Shown here in pieces: positions 21,974 through 29,684 of a stretch of DNA of 29,684 bases; positions within the stretch are counted from its first letter, which is position 1; every line of letters starts with the position of its first letter. The position numbers were made by a program, and so were the translations under genes. The DNA is from a virus. The stretch spans positions 1 through 29,684 of the IMG/VR virus record IMGVR_UViG_3300027834_000278. One strand, 5' to 3'. Below the pieces are notes generated by a model, which was not told the origin of the DNA, did no database searches, and saw only the letters and a list, made by a program, of their open reading frames with translations.

Positions 21974-22415
21974 TGATATCATCAAACAGGAAATTGAAGC
22001 CATTTTAGATGATATTAGGTTGTTATATAACAATAGTGGTAAAAGAACGTCTGGGCAGTTTGAACAGGGCTTAAAAGCCACTTATTCAGATAATAGGGCA
22101 ATATTAGAAGGTCACTTTTATTTGGCAGGTAGAAGGGCAGGGAAGATGCCACCAATTGAGAATATAAAGCAATGGATAACACAAAAGGGTATTCAACCAA
22201 TCAAGGATAATATAACAGTAACATCATTGGCTTGGGCTATTGCAAAAAAGATAGCAAAAGATGGTACCAACAAAGAATACCATTTAAAGGTATATGAAAA
22301 GATAATTACACCTAGAAGGATTGAGGAAGTAATAAATAAGGTTTCAGAATTTAATGTGAATTTGTTTGTGAATGAGTTGACAACCAGTTTAAAAATTCTA
22401 ACAAAAAATATATAA
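21963..22415 (+). CDS. HK97 gp10-like neck/tail-completion protein (probable)
   Basis: A 150-aa protein with the sequence LAGRRAGKMPPIENIKQWITQKGI followed by VTSLAWAIAKKIAKDGT, a pattern seen in gp10-like minor structural proteins that join head and tail. It overlaps the preceding gene by 11 bp. The C-terminus is helical (EEVINKVSEFNVNLFVNEL). It would sit at the neck or the top of the tail tube. Confidence 0.55.
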   Translation: MNSNDIIKQEIEAILDDIRLLYNNSGKRTSGQFEQGLKATYSDNRAILEGHFYLAGRRAGKMPPIENIKQWITQKGIQPIKDNITVTSLAWAIAKKIAKDGTNKEYHLKVYEKIITPRRIEEVINKVSEFNVNLFVNELTTSLKILTKNI

Positions 22416-22417
22416 TA

Positions 22418-23554
22418 ATGGCAATATCATTTACTAAACAACCTACAGGAGTATATCCAGTTTTCAATGAAAGCTATATTGAATTCACTTCAACATTAGC
22501 AAATAATAATAGGGCTACTATTACTTTGAATGAAAACTTATTGGTTATAGGAGATTACTTTGAAATTTATCCAAATAAGGATGGTGTATATCAATTTAAT
22601 TTAAAGGAAATTATTAGTGAAAAACTAACCCAAAACGGATTTGTTGACCAATGGAGTGAAACACCTTCAAATCAAAATATAAATACTTTTGGTGAAACCA
22701 TCGATGGTTCATATTTATCACAAGAATTAACCATAAGGGTTTATAGTAATATAACTAATGAATCCGTGATTAAGACTTACAACTTTTTCAAATATGTGGT
22801 GCAAGTTGGTGAAGGATATAATTTCAATACTTCAAGAATATGTAACCCATCAAAAAATAAATTTGATTATAACATTACGTATTTCGAGGGTTATCCATTT
22901 GCAATGGATATGATGAGGGTGTCAAATAATATAGATATTTCAATTAAAAATAATAATACAGGATTTATATCAGATACCATATCAACATCTGAACTTAATA
23001 CTTTTAGATTATATGTTGATACTGGAACTTCCAATTGGACTACACAAGGATTCTTACCTTTAAATGATATTCTAAATAGATTAGAAATTAGGGCTAAATC
23101 TGGTCTAGGAACATTTGTAACATCTAATGTTAATCTAAAAAAAATATCATCAAAATGTGGTGTATATCTTAAATGGTTCAATAATCAAGGTGGATATTCC
23201 TATTTCCTATTTGATGAATTCTATAAGAATAATATTAAATCAAACCAACTAAAACTGATTTCCAATAATCAATTCAATAATGCAAATGAATTAAAGAACT
23301 TGACATCCCCAATTGGTAAAGAAGGGTATGAAAGCCTTGTAATTAATGCTAACGTAGATGAAAATGAATCTTACTTTTTAAAGAATCTTTTTACATCACC
23401 ATCAGTACAAATGTGGTCACAAAACGAGCCATTTATTGAAGGTGAATGGATTGATGTTGAATTATCTGGTAGTTATGAAACCAATAACAAATCCAGCAAG
23501 AATAAAATAACGGTAACACTTGATTTACCGAAGCTATTAACCCCAACATTATAA
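22418..23554 (+). CDS. Tail structural protein, 378 aa
   Basis: Beta-rich protein starting MAISFTKQPTGVYPVFNESY, with repeated Ig-like or sandwich strand patterns and a YLKWFNNQGGYSYFLFDEF stretch near residues 252-270 that I associate with Bacteroidota phage tail proteins. It starts 2 bp after the previous stop, and its stop shares a base with the next ATG (TAATG). It may be a distal-tail or baseplate-hub component placed before the tape measure, not after it. Family not firmly known. Confidence 0.5.
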   Translation: MAISFTKQPTGVYPVFNESYIEFTSTLANNNRATITLNENLLVIGDYFEIYPNKDGVYQFNLKEIISEKLTQNGFVDQWSETPSNQNINTFGETIDGSYLSQELTIRVYSNITNESVIKTYNFFKYVVQVGEGYNFNTSRICNPSKNKFDYNITYFEGYPFAMDMMRVSNNIDISIKNNNTGFISDTISTSELNTFRLYVDTGTSNWTTQGFLPLNDILNRLEIRAKSGLGTFVTSNVNLKKISSKCGVYLKWFNNQGGYSYFLFDEFYKNNIKSNQLKLISNNQFNNANELKNLTSPIGKEGYESLVINANVDENESYFLKNLFTSPSVQMWSQNEPFIEGEWIDVELSGSYETNNKSSKNKITVTLDLPKLLTPTL

Positions 23555-25437
23555 TGGTTGAAAAAATTACAGTAAATGGAAAGGAACTTGATTTATACGA
23601 AAATGAAAAAATAAACCTTAACCTTCAACTTAACAATATCAATGATATAAGTACTAGAAATAGTTATTATTCTAATACTATTTCAGTTCCCAGAACAGCT
23701 AAGAATACTAAAGCATTGGATTACTTGGGTGTTGTTGGTAATACAAGTAGAATACCATACAAGAGGGTAAAATGTACCTATACACAAAATACGATTCCGT
23801 TAATCCGTGAAGGATATATTCAAGTAACAGATACAACAGAAGATTCATTTAAAATAGTCTTATTCGATGGAGTTATTGACCTGTCCGAAAGGTTAAAGAA
23901 TAAAACTTTATCTGACCTAAATTTAATTGAATACAACCACTATATAAATATTCCAGATTATTTAGATAGCTTCACAAATACTGAAGGTTATATCTACGCA
24001 TTAGCGGATTATGGTGCTTATAGCCCAGATGATATTTATAGAATAGAATACCAAGCACCTGCATTATTTGCACATACTGTATTTGATAAAATATTAACCG
24101 ATGCAGGTTTTAGTTATTCTGGTGCTATTTTCAATTCACCAGATTATAAAGATTTATTATTAAGTCCTACAAACGGCTATGTAGTGGAAGATGAAAGTGC
24201 CGTGTTAACAGAATTAGCAACAATAGAATCTGAACCAATTGCTGTATATATTGAAGAGCAACAAGAAACTACATACCATTACGATTTAGAGTGGGAATAT
24301 GATACTACACCTGTAAGTGGATTCACCATAACTGACCCTAATACAATAACTGTAAATTTTGATGGAAGTATTAAGATAGATATTCAAAATATAGTGGGAA
24401 TTACGGCAGGTACTGTTAGGGTTGAAATTTGGAAAAATAACACCTATATCAAACAAATTACGTTTGACCAAACAGGAAGTAATACGGATGAAAATGAAAT
24501 ATTTATTCAAGTTCTTGATGGTGATACTATCTATGGATTTATTGATGCTACATCGGAATTAGCATTTGATACAACCTATGTACTAGAATTCACCAATTCC
24601 AATTCACTTACATTTTCACAGCAAACAGGTGGACAGATAGTTGACCTGAATAATTTATATCAAGATGTTGCACAAGACAAAATCATAAAAGACATAATGC
24701 AACACTTTGGTATGATACTTACCAAAACATCAGAAAATCAATTGACCTTCATAACAATGGAAGAATTGTTACAAAGTCATAATACTGCTGAGGATTGGAC
24801 TTCTAAAATTATTGACCAGACAAATGAAGAATATGATTTGAAAGGTTATGGAATCAACAATTTTATGAAGTATAAATATGATGAAGCGTACAGGGAAAAT
24901 TTTTATTTCGATGGTACTATGGAAGTTGATAATGAACATTTCCAATTTGAAAAAACTTTGTTCACATCAATATTTGAAATGAAACCAAGACCTTATAAAA
25001 GGTTTAATGTTCCAGTTGCCTTAATACCTATTTGGGAAGAAAATGATAATGGTGGTTCCATTACAGTAACACCAAGAGAAACCCAAATAGGACTATTCAG
25101 ATTAAGAAAATATAACCAATCAACACAATTCAAACTATATGAGAATGGACAGAATTATGTTCATAGCGGTGATATACCTTATATGAGTTATGTTAATATT
25201 GGATATCAATACTTTATAAATAACTACTACAGCGAATTTAATAAACTACTTGATACAAGCAAGATACTAACATTCAATGCTAATCTTTCAAGAATGGATT
25301 TATACAATCTTGATTTTTTCAGATTAAAATATTTAAAGCAAACGGGAAAGTATTACTACTTAAATTCTGTAAAAGTAACCGCAAACAAAACCAAGGTTGA
25401 AATGGTGGAAATCAATCAACCATTTAATAACATATAA
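23554..25437 (+). CDS. Large tail/baseplate protein, 627 aa
   Basis: Coupled to the preceding gene (TAATG). The N-terminal 120 residues carry LNNINDISTRNSYYSNTISVP and repeated GYIQV/FDGVIDL beta patterns, fitting a baseplate-hub-like fold. An insertion at about 225-365 (YHYDLEWEYDTTPVSGFT...) looks like a separate beta-sandwich. The C-terminal third again is beta-rich with many Tyr. It could be the tail-tip (Tal-like) protein. No peptidase motif seen. It lies 19 bp upstream of the tape measure. Confidence 0.5.
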   Translation: MVEKITVNGKELDLYENEKINLNLQLNNINDISTRNSYYSNTISVPRTAKNTKALDYLGVVGNTSRIPYKRVKCTYTQNTIPLIREGYIQVTDTTEDSFKIVLFDGVIDLSERLKNKTLSDLNLIEYNHYINIPDYLDSFTNTEGYIYALADYGAYSPDDIYRIEYQAPALFAHTVFDKILTDAGFSYSGAIFNSPDYKDLLLSPTNGYVVEDESAVLTELATIESEPIAVYIEEQQETTYHYDLEWEYDTTPVSGFTITDPNTITVNFDGSIKIDIQNIVGITAGTVRVEIWKNNTYIKQITFDQTGSNTDENEIFIQVLDGDTIYGFIDATSELAFDTTYVLEFTNSNSLTFSQQTGGQIVDLNNLYQDVAQDKIIKDIMQHFGMILTKTSENQLTFITMEELLQSHNTAEDWTSKIIDQTNEEYDLKGYGINNFMKYKYDEAYRENFYFDGTMEVDNEHFQFEKTLFTSIFEMKPRPYKRFNVPVALIPIWEENDNGGSITVTPRETQIGLFRLRKYNQSTQFKLYENGQNYVHSGDIPYMSYVNIGYQYFINNYYSEFNKLLDTSKILTFNANLSRMDLYNLDFFRLKYLKQTGKYYYLNSVKVTANKTKVEMVEINQPFNNI

Positions 25438-25456
25438 ATAATACGCCTATGTAGAA

Positions 25457-28084
25457 ATGCCTGAAACTATTAAAATTGCTGAAATAGCAATAGACAACAA
25501 AAAATTATTAAAATCAATTTCTGATACTAAAAAGGAAATCGATGACCTTACCAAAAAACAGAAGGAATTAAAACAAGCCGGTGACACCAATTCTGAAACT
25601 TTTGTACAGAATGAAGTTGCACTTAAAAACTTAAAATCTGAATACTCTAAACAATCAAAGGTATTACAGACCACTACACAAGCTAGTCAAAAACTAACTT
25701 CTGAAATCAAGAAAGAAATCCTTTCACTTGACCAAGCTTCTTCCAACAATAAAGAATTGAGAAAAATACGAGGTCAAGTCAATACGGAAACGGTTGAGGG
25801 TGCGCAAACATTAGATGAAATCAATTCTAAGATTGATGCAAACAATGATTATATAGAACAAAATGCTTCCGCATTAGAACAACAAAAGATTGCCATTGGT
25901 AACTATAAGGATGGCATCAAGGATGCATTCCAAGAGATGAATGTTTTTAATGGTGGTATCGAAGGATTTACCCAAAGGGCTAAAGATGCAGGTGGAGTAG
26001 GTAACCTATTGAAAGGTAGCCTTGCAGGTATGGCACAAGGTTTTGTTGGATTAACCAAAGCATCCTTAGCATTTATTGCTACACCAGTTGGTGCTGTTAT
26101 AACAGCATTGGTTGCTGTTTTCTTACTTGTTAAGAATGCAATGAATAGAAGTGAAGAATCTACCAATAAAATCAAAAAAGCATTTAGTGCATTTGAAGGT
26201 ATTATGAACGCAGTTTTAAAGATACTTGAACCAGTAGGTGACTTTCTTATTGATGGTATTGTAAAAGGGCTAGAATTGGCTGAAAAAGCAGTTTATGAAG
26301 CACAGGATGCTTTTGCAAGTTTTCTTGATTTCTTAGGGTTTGAAGAAGCTGCAAAAAATGTACGTGATTTCAATGAAGCATTAAAAGAAGGTTCTGCTAA
26401 TGCAAAAGAATTAGCAGATGCACAAGCAGAACTTACCAAAAACCAACGTGAAGCGCAGAAGGTAATGCTCGATGCACAACGTTCGGCTGAGTTGCTCAGA
26501 CAACAACGTGACAATGAAAACCTTTCAATACGTGAAAGAATACAAGCCAATGATGAATTGGGTAAGGTTCTACAATTACAATTAGCTAAAGAATTAGAAA
26601 TAGCTAACCAAGCCTTAATAGTTGCAAATCTTAGAATTAAAGCCGAAGGTGAAACAAGAGAAACTTTGGATGCCCAAGCTGAGGCACTTACAACCATTGC
26701 AGATATTCAAGAACGTATTACCGGACAAGAATCTGAACAACTTACCAATAGAGTTAGTTTACAAAAAGAAGCTAATGAAAAAGCAAAGGAGATAGCAAAC
26801 AAAGCTATTGAAAGACAAAAAGCAGAATTGGATTTATTCATTGCTCAACAAGGTATTAGAGCAAAGACTTTAAAGGAACAATTAAAAATAGAAGAAGAAG
26901 TAGCTAATAAATCTATTGAAATTCTTGATGCTGAATTAAAGAACAAAAATATACTTCAAGCTGAATATGATGCTGAATTACTCAATATCAAAAATGAGTT
27001 ACTTAAACGTAATGCAGAAATAGCGGTTGAGAATGCAGAATTTGAACTTCAACAATATCTACAAAATACTGAAAGAAAGATTGATACAGAAAAATTCTTT
27101 TCTGATGAATCACTTAGAATTGAACAGGAAAGACTTGATGCCATTGCAGAAAAGCAAAGGGAATTTGCAAAGCTTCAATTCGATGAAGGTATAATAAATC
27201 AAACTGAATATAATTCAGCAATTAATGCTATTAATGAAGAAAACAGAATTGCTAATGAAGAAGCTGAATTAGAAAGAGAAGAAGCAAGGAAAGAACAAGA
27301 ATTAATTGACTTTGAAAATAAGCGTGCAATTGATGATGAAAGAAGGGGAGATGAAATTGAAAGGGCTTATGAAAGATTAGAAGAAGACAGATTACAGGAA
27401 GTTACTAATGCTGAAAAAACGGGTGCTGATGTTGATTTAATTAATCAGAAATATGCACAACGTAAAAAACAACTAGACCAAGCTGTAGGACAAGCTAAGT
27501 TAGATGCTTATGCAGGTGTGTTAGGGCAAATAAAAGGATTATTTGGTGAAGAAACTGCTGTAAGTAAGGCAGCAGCAATTGCAGAAACAACTATCAATAC
27601 TTATAAGGCAGCAACCGCAGCTTATAGTGCATTAGCAGGTATTCCAATTGTGGGGCCTGTTCTTGGTATTGCAGCAGCAGGTTTAGCAGTTGCAAGTGGT
27701 TTATCTAATGTAGCAAAGATTACAAGTACAAATACTAAGTATGCTGATGGTGGTATCTTAGTAGGAGCATCACACGCAAGAGGTGGTATAAGAACACCCT
27801 ACGGTGAATTAGAAGGTGGTGAAGCTATAATTAATAAAAGGTCAACCAGAATGTTTGCACCTATTTTAAGTCAATTAAATGAAGCAGGGGGTGGTAGGAA
27901 ATTTGCCGATGGTGGTATACTCGGAAGTACAAATAATTCACCTACCCAATTATTAGATTATGATTTATTGGCTTCAAAAGTAGCAGAAGCAAATATGAGT
28001 TTACCTGCACCTAGAGTAGGGGTAGATGAAATTTCAACAGTATCAAATAGGGTACAGACAATTGAAAGTTCTGCATCTTTTTAA
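25457..28084 (+). CDS. Tail tape-measure protein
   Basis: An 875-aa protein: long N-terminal coiled coil (residues 20-150), a hydrophobic segment at about 185-227 (FIATPVGAVITALVAVFLLV), a very long Glu/Ala/Gln/Arg-rich coiled coil (290-690), a second hydrophobic Ala/Gly-rich segment around 715-755 (AGIPIVGPVLGIAAAGLAVASG), and a glycine-rich C-terminus with two FADGGI/YADGGI-type motifs. These are standard for tape-measure proteins. By the rule of about 0.15 nm per residue the tail would be about 130 nm, supporting a siphovirus. It ends the contiguous virion operon. Confidence 0.9.
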   Translation: MPETIKIAEIAIDNKKLLKSISDTKKEIDDLTKKQKELKQAGDTNSETFVQNEVALKNLKSEYSKQSKVLQTTTQASQKLTSEIKKEILSLDQASSNNKELRKIRGQVNTETVEGAQTLDEINSKIDANNDYIEQNASALEQQKIAIGNYKDGIKDAFQEMNVFNGGIEGFTQRAKDAGGVGNLLKGSLAGMAQGFVGLTKASLAFIATPVGAVITALVAVFLLVKNAMNRSEESTNKIKKAFSAFEGIMNAVLKILEPVGDFLIDGIVKGLELAEKAVYEAQDAFASFLDFLGFEEAAKNVRDFNEALKEGSANAKELADAQAELTKNQREAQKVMLDAQRSAELLRQQRDNENLSIRERIQANDELGKVLQLQLAKELEIANQALIVANLRIKAEGETRETLDAQAEALTTIADIQERITGQESEQLTNRVSLQKEANEKAKEIANKAIERQKAELDLFIAQQGIRAKTLKEQLKIEEEVANKSIEILDAELKNKNILQAEYDAELLNIKNELLKRNAEIAVENAEFELQQYLQNTERKIDTEKFFSDESLRIEQERLDAIAEKQREFAKLQFDEGIINQTEYNSAINAINEENRIANEEAELEREEARKEQELIDFENKRAIDDERRGDEIERAYERLEEDRLQEVTNAEKTGADVDLINQKYAQRKKQLDQAVGQAKLDAYAGVLGQIKGLFGEETAVSKAAAIAETTINTYKAATAAYSALAGIPIVGPVLGIAAAGLAVASGLSNVAKITSTNTKYADGGILVGASHARGGIRTPYGELEGGEAIINKRSTRMFAPILSQLNEAGGGRKFADGGILGSTNNSPTQLLDYDLLASKVAEANMSLPAPRVGVDEISTVSNRVQTIESSASF

Positions 28085-28235
28085 AATATAATGTGAATAA
28101 CTATTTAAGACCCTATCCCACCAAGTCGCAAGGTTTTTCTAGTTTTACTGAAATTTTGTTACATTTCTATTATATAACTAGTTAAAGGAACATCATTAAT
28201 AGTGTAATTTATATTTAATGTTTAAATAATTTTTT

Positions 28236-28583
28236 ATGACATATACTCTAAAAGAAATTTTTACCTATTTGGATGAATCTACAAAAGATATTATTGAAGA
28301 TATAATAAAAAAAATAAATGATTCAGACACATTGGATGAGCTTAGTGATAATTATTTTAATTCTATGTCTATTTTTTACGATAAAAGTGACGAGGCAATT
28401 GAAAATTTCTTTAAGATAAAAGACATTAGGAGATTTGATGAAGCTCTTCTAATTTCTCTTACAAATACATATTCTGCCAGGGATATTTTTGAGATTGTCA
28501 ATACTTCTTTTGGATTGAGTAAAAAAGAATTATTGAATAATATTTATAAAGAAAAAAGGAAGGAATTAGAAATTGAAGATTAA
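28236..28583 (+). CDS. Hypothetical acidic helical protein, 115 aa
   Basis: A soluble, mainly helical and acidic protein (IEDIIKKINDSDTLDELSDNYFN; FEIVNTSFGLSKKELLNNIYKEKRKELE). It follows the tape measure after a 151-bp AT-rich gap, so it may be transcribed separately. The gap contains no good TAnnTTTG promoter. Function unknown; immunity or moron-type cargo at the end of the operon is possible. Confidence 0.6.
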   Translation: MTYTLKEIFTYLDESTKDIIEDIIKKINDSDTLDELSDNYFNSMSIFYDKSDEAIENFFKIKDIRRFDEALLISLTNTYSARDIFEIVNTSFGLSKKELLNNIYKEKRKELEIED

Positions 28584-28611
28584 TTTGTCTATCGTATTAA
28601 TTCTTTAAGAA

Positions 28612-28638
28612 AAAACAAATTATATATATAATTGTTTT
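28612..28638 (-). terminator. AT-rich terminator for the leftward gene pair
   Basis: AAAACAA (28612-28618) pairs with TTGTTTT (28632-28638), extended by three inner pairs after a bulged A. On the minus strand it is followed by a T-run (complement of 28607-28611), so it likely ends the SRAP/80-aa transcript. Confidence 0.5.
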
Positions 28639-28651
28639 GGTCTATATAATC

Positions 28652-28669
28652 TTATCTTTAAGAAGATAA
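28652..28669. terminator. Short hairpin between convergent genes
   Basis: TTATCTT (28652-28658), loop TAAG, AAGATAA (28663-28669). It lies between two convergent genes; it could help end transcription from the left, but no T-run follows on the plus strand. Confidence 0.4.
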
Positions 28670-28715
28670 TAAACTTGGAAAATTAAAAATCTTGACCAAC
28701 TTTTCAACAACTAAA

Positions 28716-28958
28716 TCAATATAAAATACTGGAAATATAACCTGAATACTTATCGATTAAGTAACCAGATTTAAAAGAATTTATTTCTTTAACAATCAAA
28801 CTATCAGCATAGCAAATCGCTTCAATAAAGAATTTATCTTTTGCATATAAACTATGCTTTTCATTATCGATGGTTTGAACACATAAAAATTCAGACTGTT
28901 CAAAAACAACCGTTTCTTTTTCTTTATTCGGTAACATATTGAATTCGTAGAGTGTCAT
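28716..28958 (-). CDS. Small hypothetical protein, 80 aa, coupled to SRAP gene
   Basis: Starts MTLYEFNMLPNKEKETVVFEQSEFL; compact alpha/beta protein with LYAKDKFFIEAICY and a YLIDKYSGYIS end. Proteins of this size and pattern are common in Bacteroidota and their phages, without known function. Its ATG directly follows the TAA of the SRAP gene (TAAATG), so both are in one minus-strand operon. A host or phage role in DNA-damage response by association is possible but unproven. Confidence 0.65.
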   Translation of the reverse strand: MTLYEFNMLPNKEKETVVFEQSEFLCVQTIDNEKHSLYAKDKFFIEAICYADSLIVKEINSFKSGYLIDKYSGYISSILY

Positions 28959-29684
28959 TTAAAATAGGGTTTCTTTATCCGCAGGTTGTAATATGTTTTC
29001 ATTGTTAGTATCAATACCCCTTTTGTATAAATTACGGCTTACGGGGTACGCATTAAACGTTTTAGAGGTGAAACCGTGCTTCATTAGTTCCATTACATTA
29101 TCTTCTTTCAAACCATCGTTAAACCATTCACTAAATAGTTCATCATCTAATACTAATGGCATTCTTTTTTTTACATTATGAACTTCTGCAAAGAAATCAT
29201 TTGCTTCCATTGTTAAGATGGAACAAGTATAGCTTTCAGAGTATTCTTCAACTTCACTGTAAATACCTGCAAAGCAAAATATATCACGACCATCTTTATA
29301 ATTATTAGTTGGTATATGGCAGAAGTAAGGAATGCTAACACCATTTTCTTTGTGTGGTTCAAAAAAACCATCTGCAAGAATTAAACATCTTTTATCAATT
29401 GCTGAACCTTTAGATAACCCACTAAATAGTGTTTCTGATTTGGTATTAAGCGTATTGTATTTTTTTCTGAATACATCAATATCTTTCATTCCCCATTCTG
29501 GAACCAATCCCCAACTTGCAGGGTAAATTATATCTGGTTCATCCATTTTTAGTATTTGTAGATTGGGATGACCGAAACCAGTCTTATGAAAATATGGTTG
29601 ATATTTATGTGGTAAAGCAAAATCGGCACGGGCATAATCTTCCATTGCTTCCTTCATTTTTGTTGAAGATGTTTCGTAGCACAT
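28959..29684 (-). CDS. SRAP-domain protein (YedK/HMCES family)
   Basis: A 241-aa SOS-response-associated protein. It forms a stable thiazolidine crosslink through its N-terminal Cys with abasic sites in single-stranded DNA, shielding them. Seen: Cys2 directly after the Met, YNTLNTKSETLF with Asn80, ADGFFEPH with Glu109, and VHNVKKRMPLVLD with His169 and Arg174, all family active-site positions. Length is normal and the start at the last base of the window is certain, since Cys2 must follow Met. In phages such proteins probably protect replicating DNA. It reads outward from the right edge; it may be prophage cargo or the first host gene. Confidence 0.93.
   Translation of the reverse strand: MCYETSSTKMKEAMEDYARADFALPHKYQPYFHKTGFGHPNLQILKMDEPDIIYPASWGLVPEWGMKDIDVFRKKYNTLNTKSETLFSGLSKGSAIDKRCLILADGFFEPHKENGVSIPYFCHIPTNNYKDGRDIFCFAGIYSEVEEYSESYTCSILTMEANDFFAEVHNVKKRMPLVLDDELFSEWFNDGLKEDNVMELMKHGFTSKTFNAYPVSRNLYKRGIDTNNENILQPADKETLF

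Noticed and set aside
21018-25456. Programmed frameshift in tail-assembly chaperone genes
   Set aside because: No slippery heptamer with a second overlapping frame was found upstream of the tape measure.
26293-26697. 134-aa antisense ORF within the tape measure
   Set aside because: Complement of the Ala/Glu/Gln-rich coiled coil; no sign of independent expression.

Overview
This 29.7-kb AT-rich window looks like a nearly complete siphovirus-type prophage in a member of the Bacteroidota, most likely a flavobacterium. The host guess rests on low GC, the absence of clear Shine-Dalgarno sites, A-rich leaders before start codons, and several intergenic matches to the Bacteroidota -7 element TAnnTTTG (one with a TTTG 19 nt upstream). 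The window starts on the ATG of a large serine integrase and ends on the ATG of a divergently read SRAP gene, so the attachment-site junctions are probably outside it.

Layout. (1) 1-5.3 kb, integration/accessory arm: large serine integrase, a two-helix membrane protein, a gene-poor stretch with two candidate structured small RNAs and a 46-codon gene on the minus strand, a small unknown protein, a small serine resolvase/invertase, about 1 kb without genes, then a promoter, a possible 20-aa hydrophobic peptide and a small membrane protein. (2) 5.6-7.8 kb, minus-strand operon: winged-helix HTH protein (possible replication initiator), a 39-aa coupled small ORF, a sigma-70-like factor, and an adenine-specific DNA methyltransferase. 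(3) 7.8-8.7 kb, divergent control region: two outward-facing promoter-like elements, each touching a GTAAC-N8-GTTAC dyad, enclosing AT-rich direct repeats and five iteron-like repeats (candidate origin or switch). (4) 8.7-10.5 kb, small rightward operon headed by a second sigma-like protein, then an unknown minus-strand gene and a possible PD-(D/E)XK nuclease, closed by a good terminator. (5) 10.66-28.08 kb, one long rightward virion operon: ClpP-type prohead protease/scaffold, major capsid protein, a probable tail or other structural protein, an adaptor-like protein, portal, head-tail connector, a membrane-anchored protein, an SGNH-hydrolase tail fibre, GH24 lysozyme, terminase small and large subunits, neck/tail proteins and the tape measure. 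(6) 28.2-29.7 kb: an unknown rightward gene and a leftward pair, an 80-aa protein plus an SRAP/HMCES-type DNA-protein crosslink protein.

How the parts may work together (inference). No DNA polymerase, helicase, primase or classical repressor is visible. The HTH protein, the iterons and the host replisome would therefore have to carry replication, while the twin operators and the two sigma-like proteins are candidates for the lysis/lysogeny and early/late switches. The packaging genes lie inside the structural operon, downstream of fibre and lysozyme, instead of at its head, which is an unusual module order. The start codon of the first virion gene lies inside a 13-bp hairpin.
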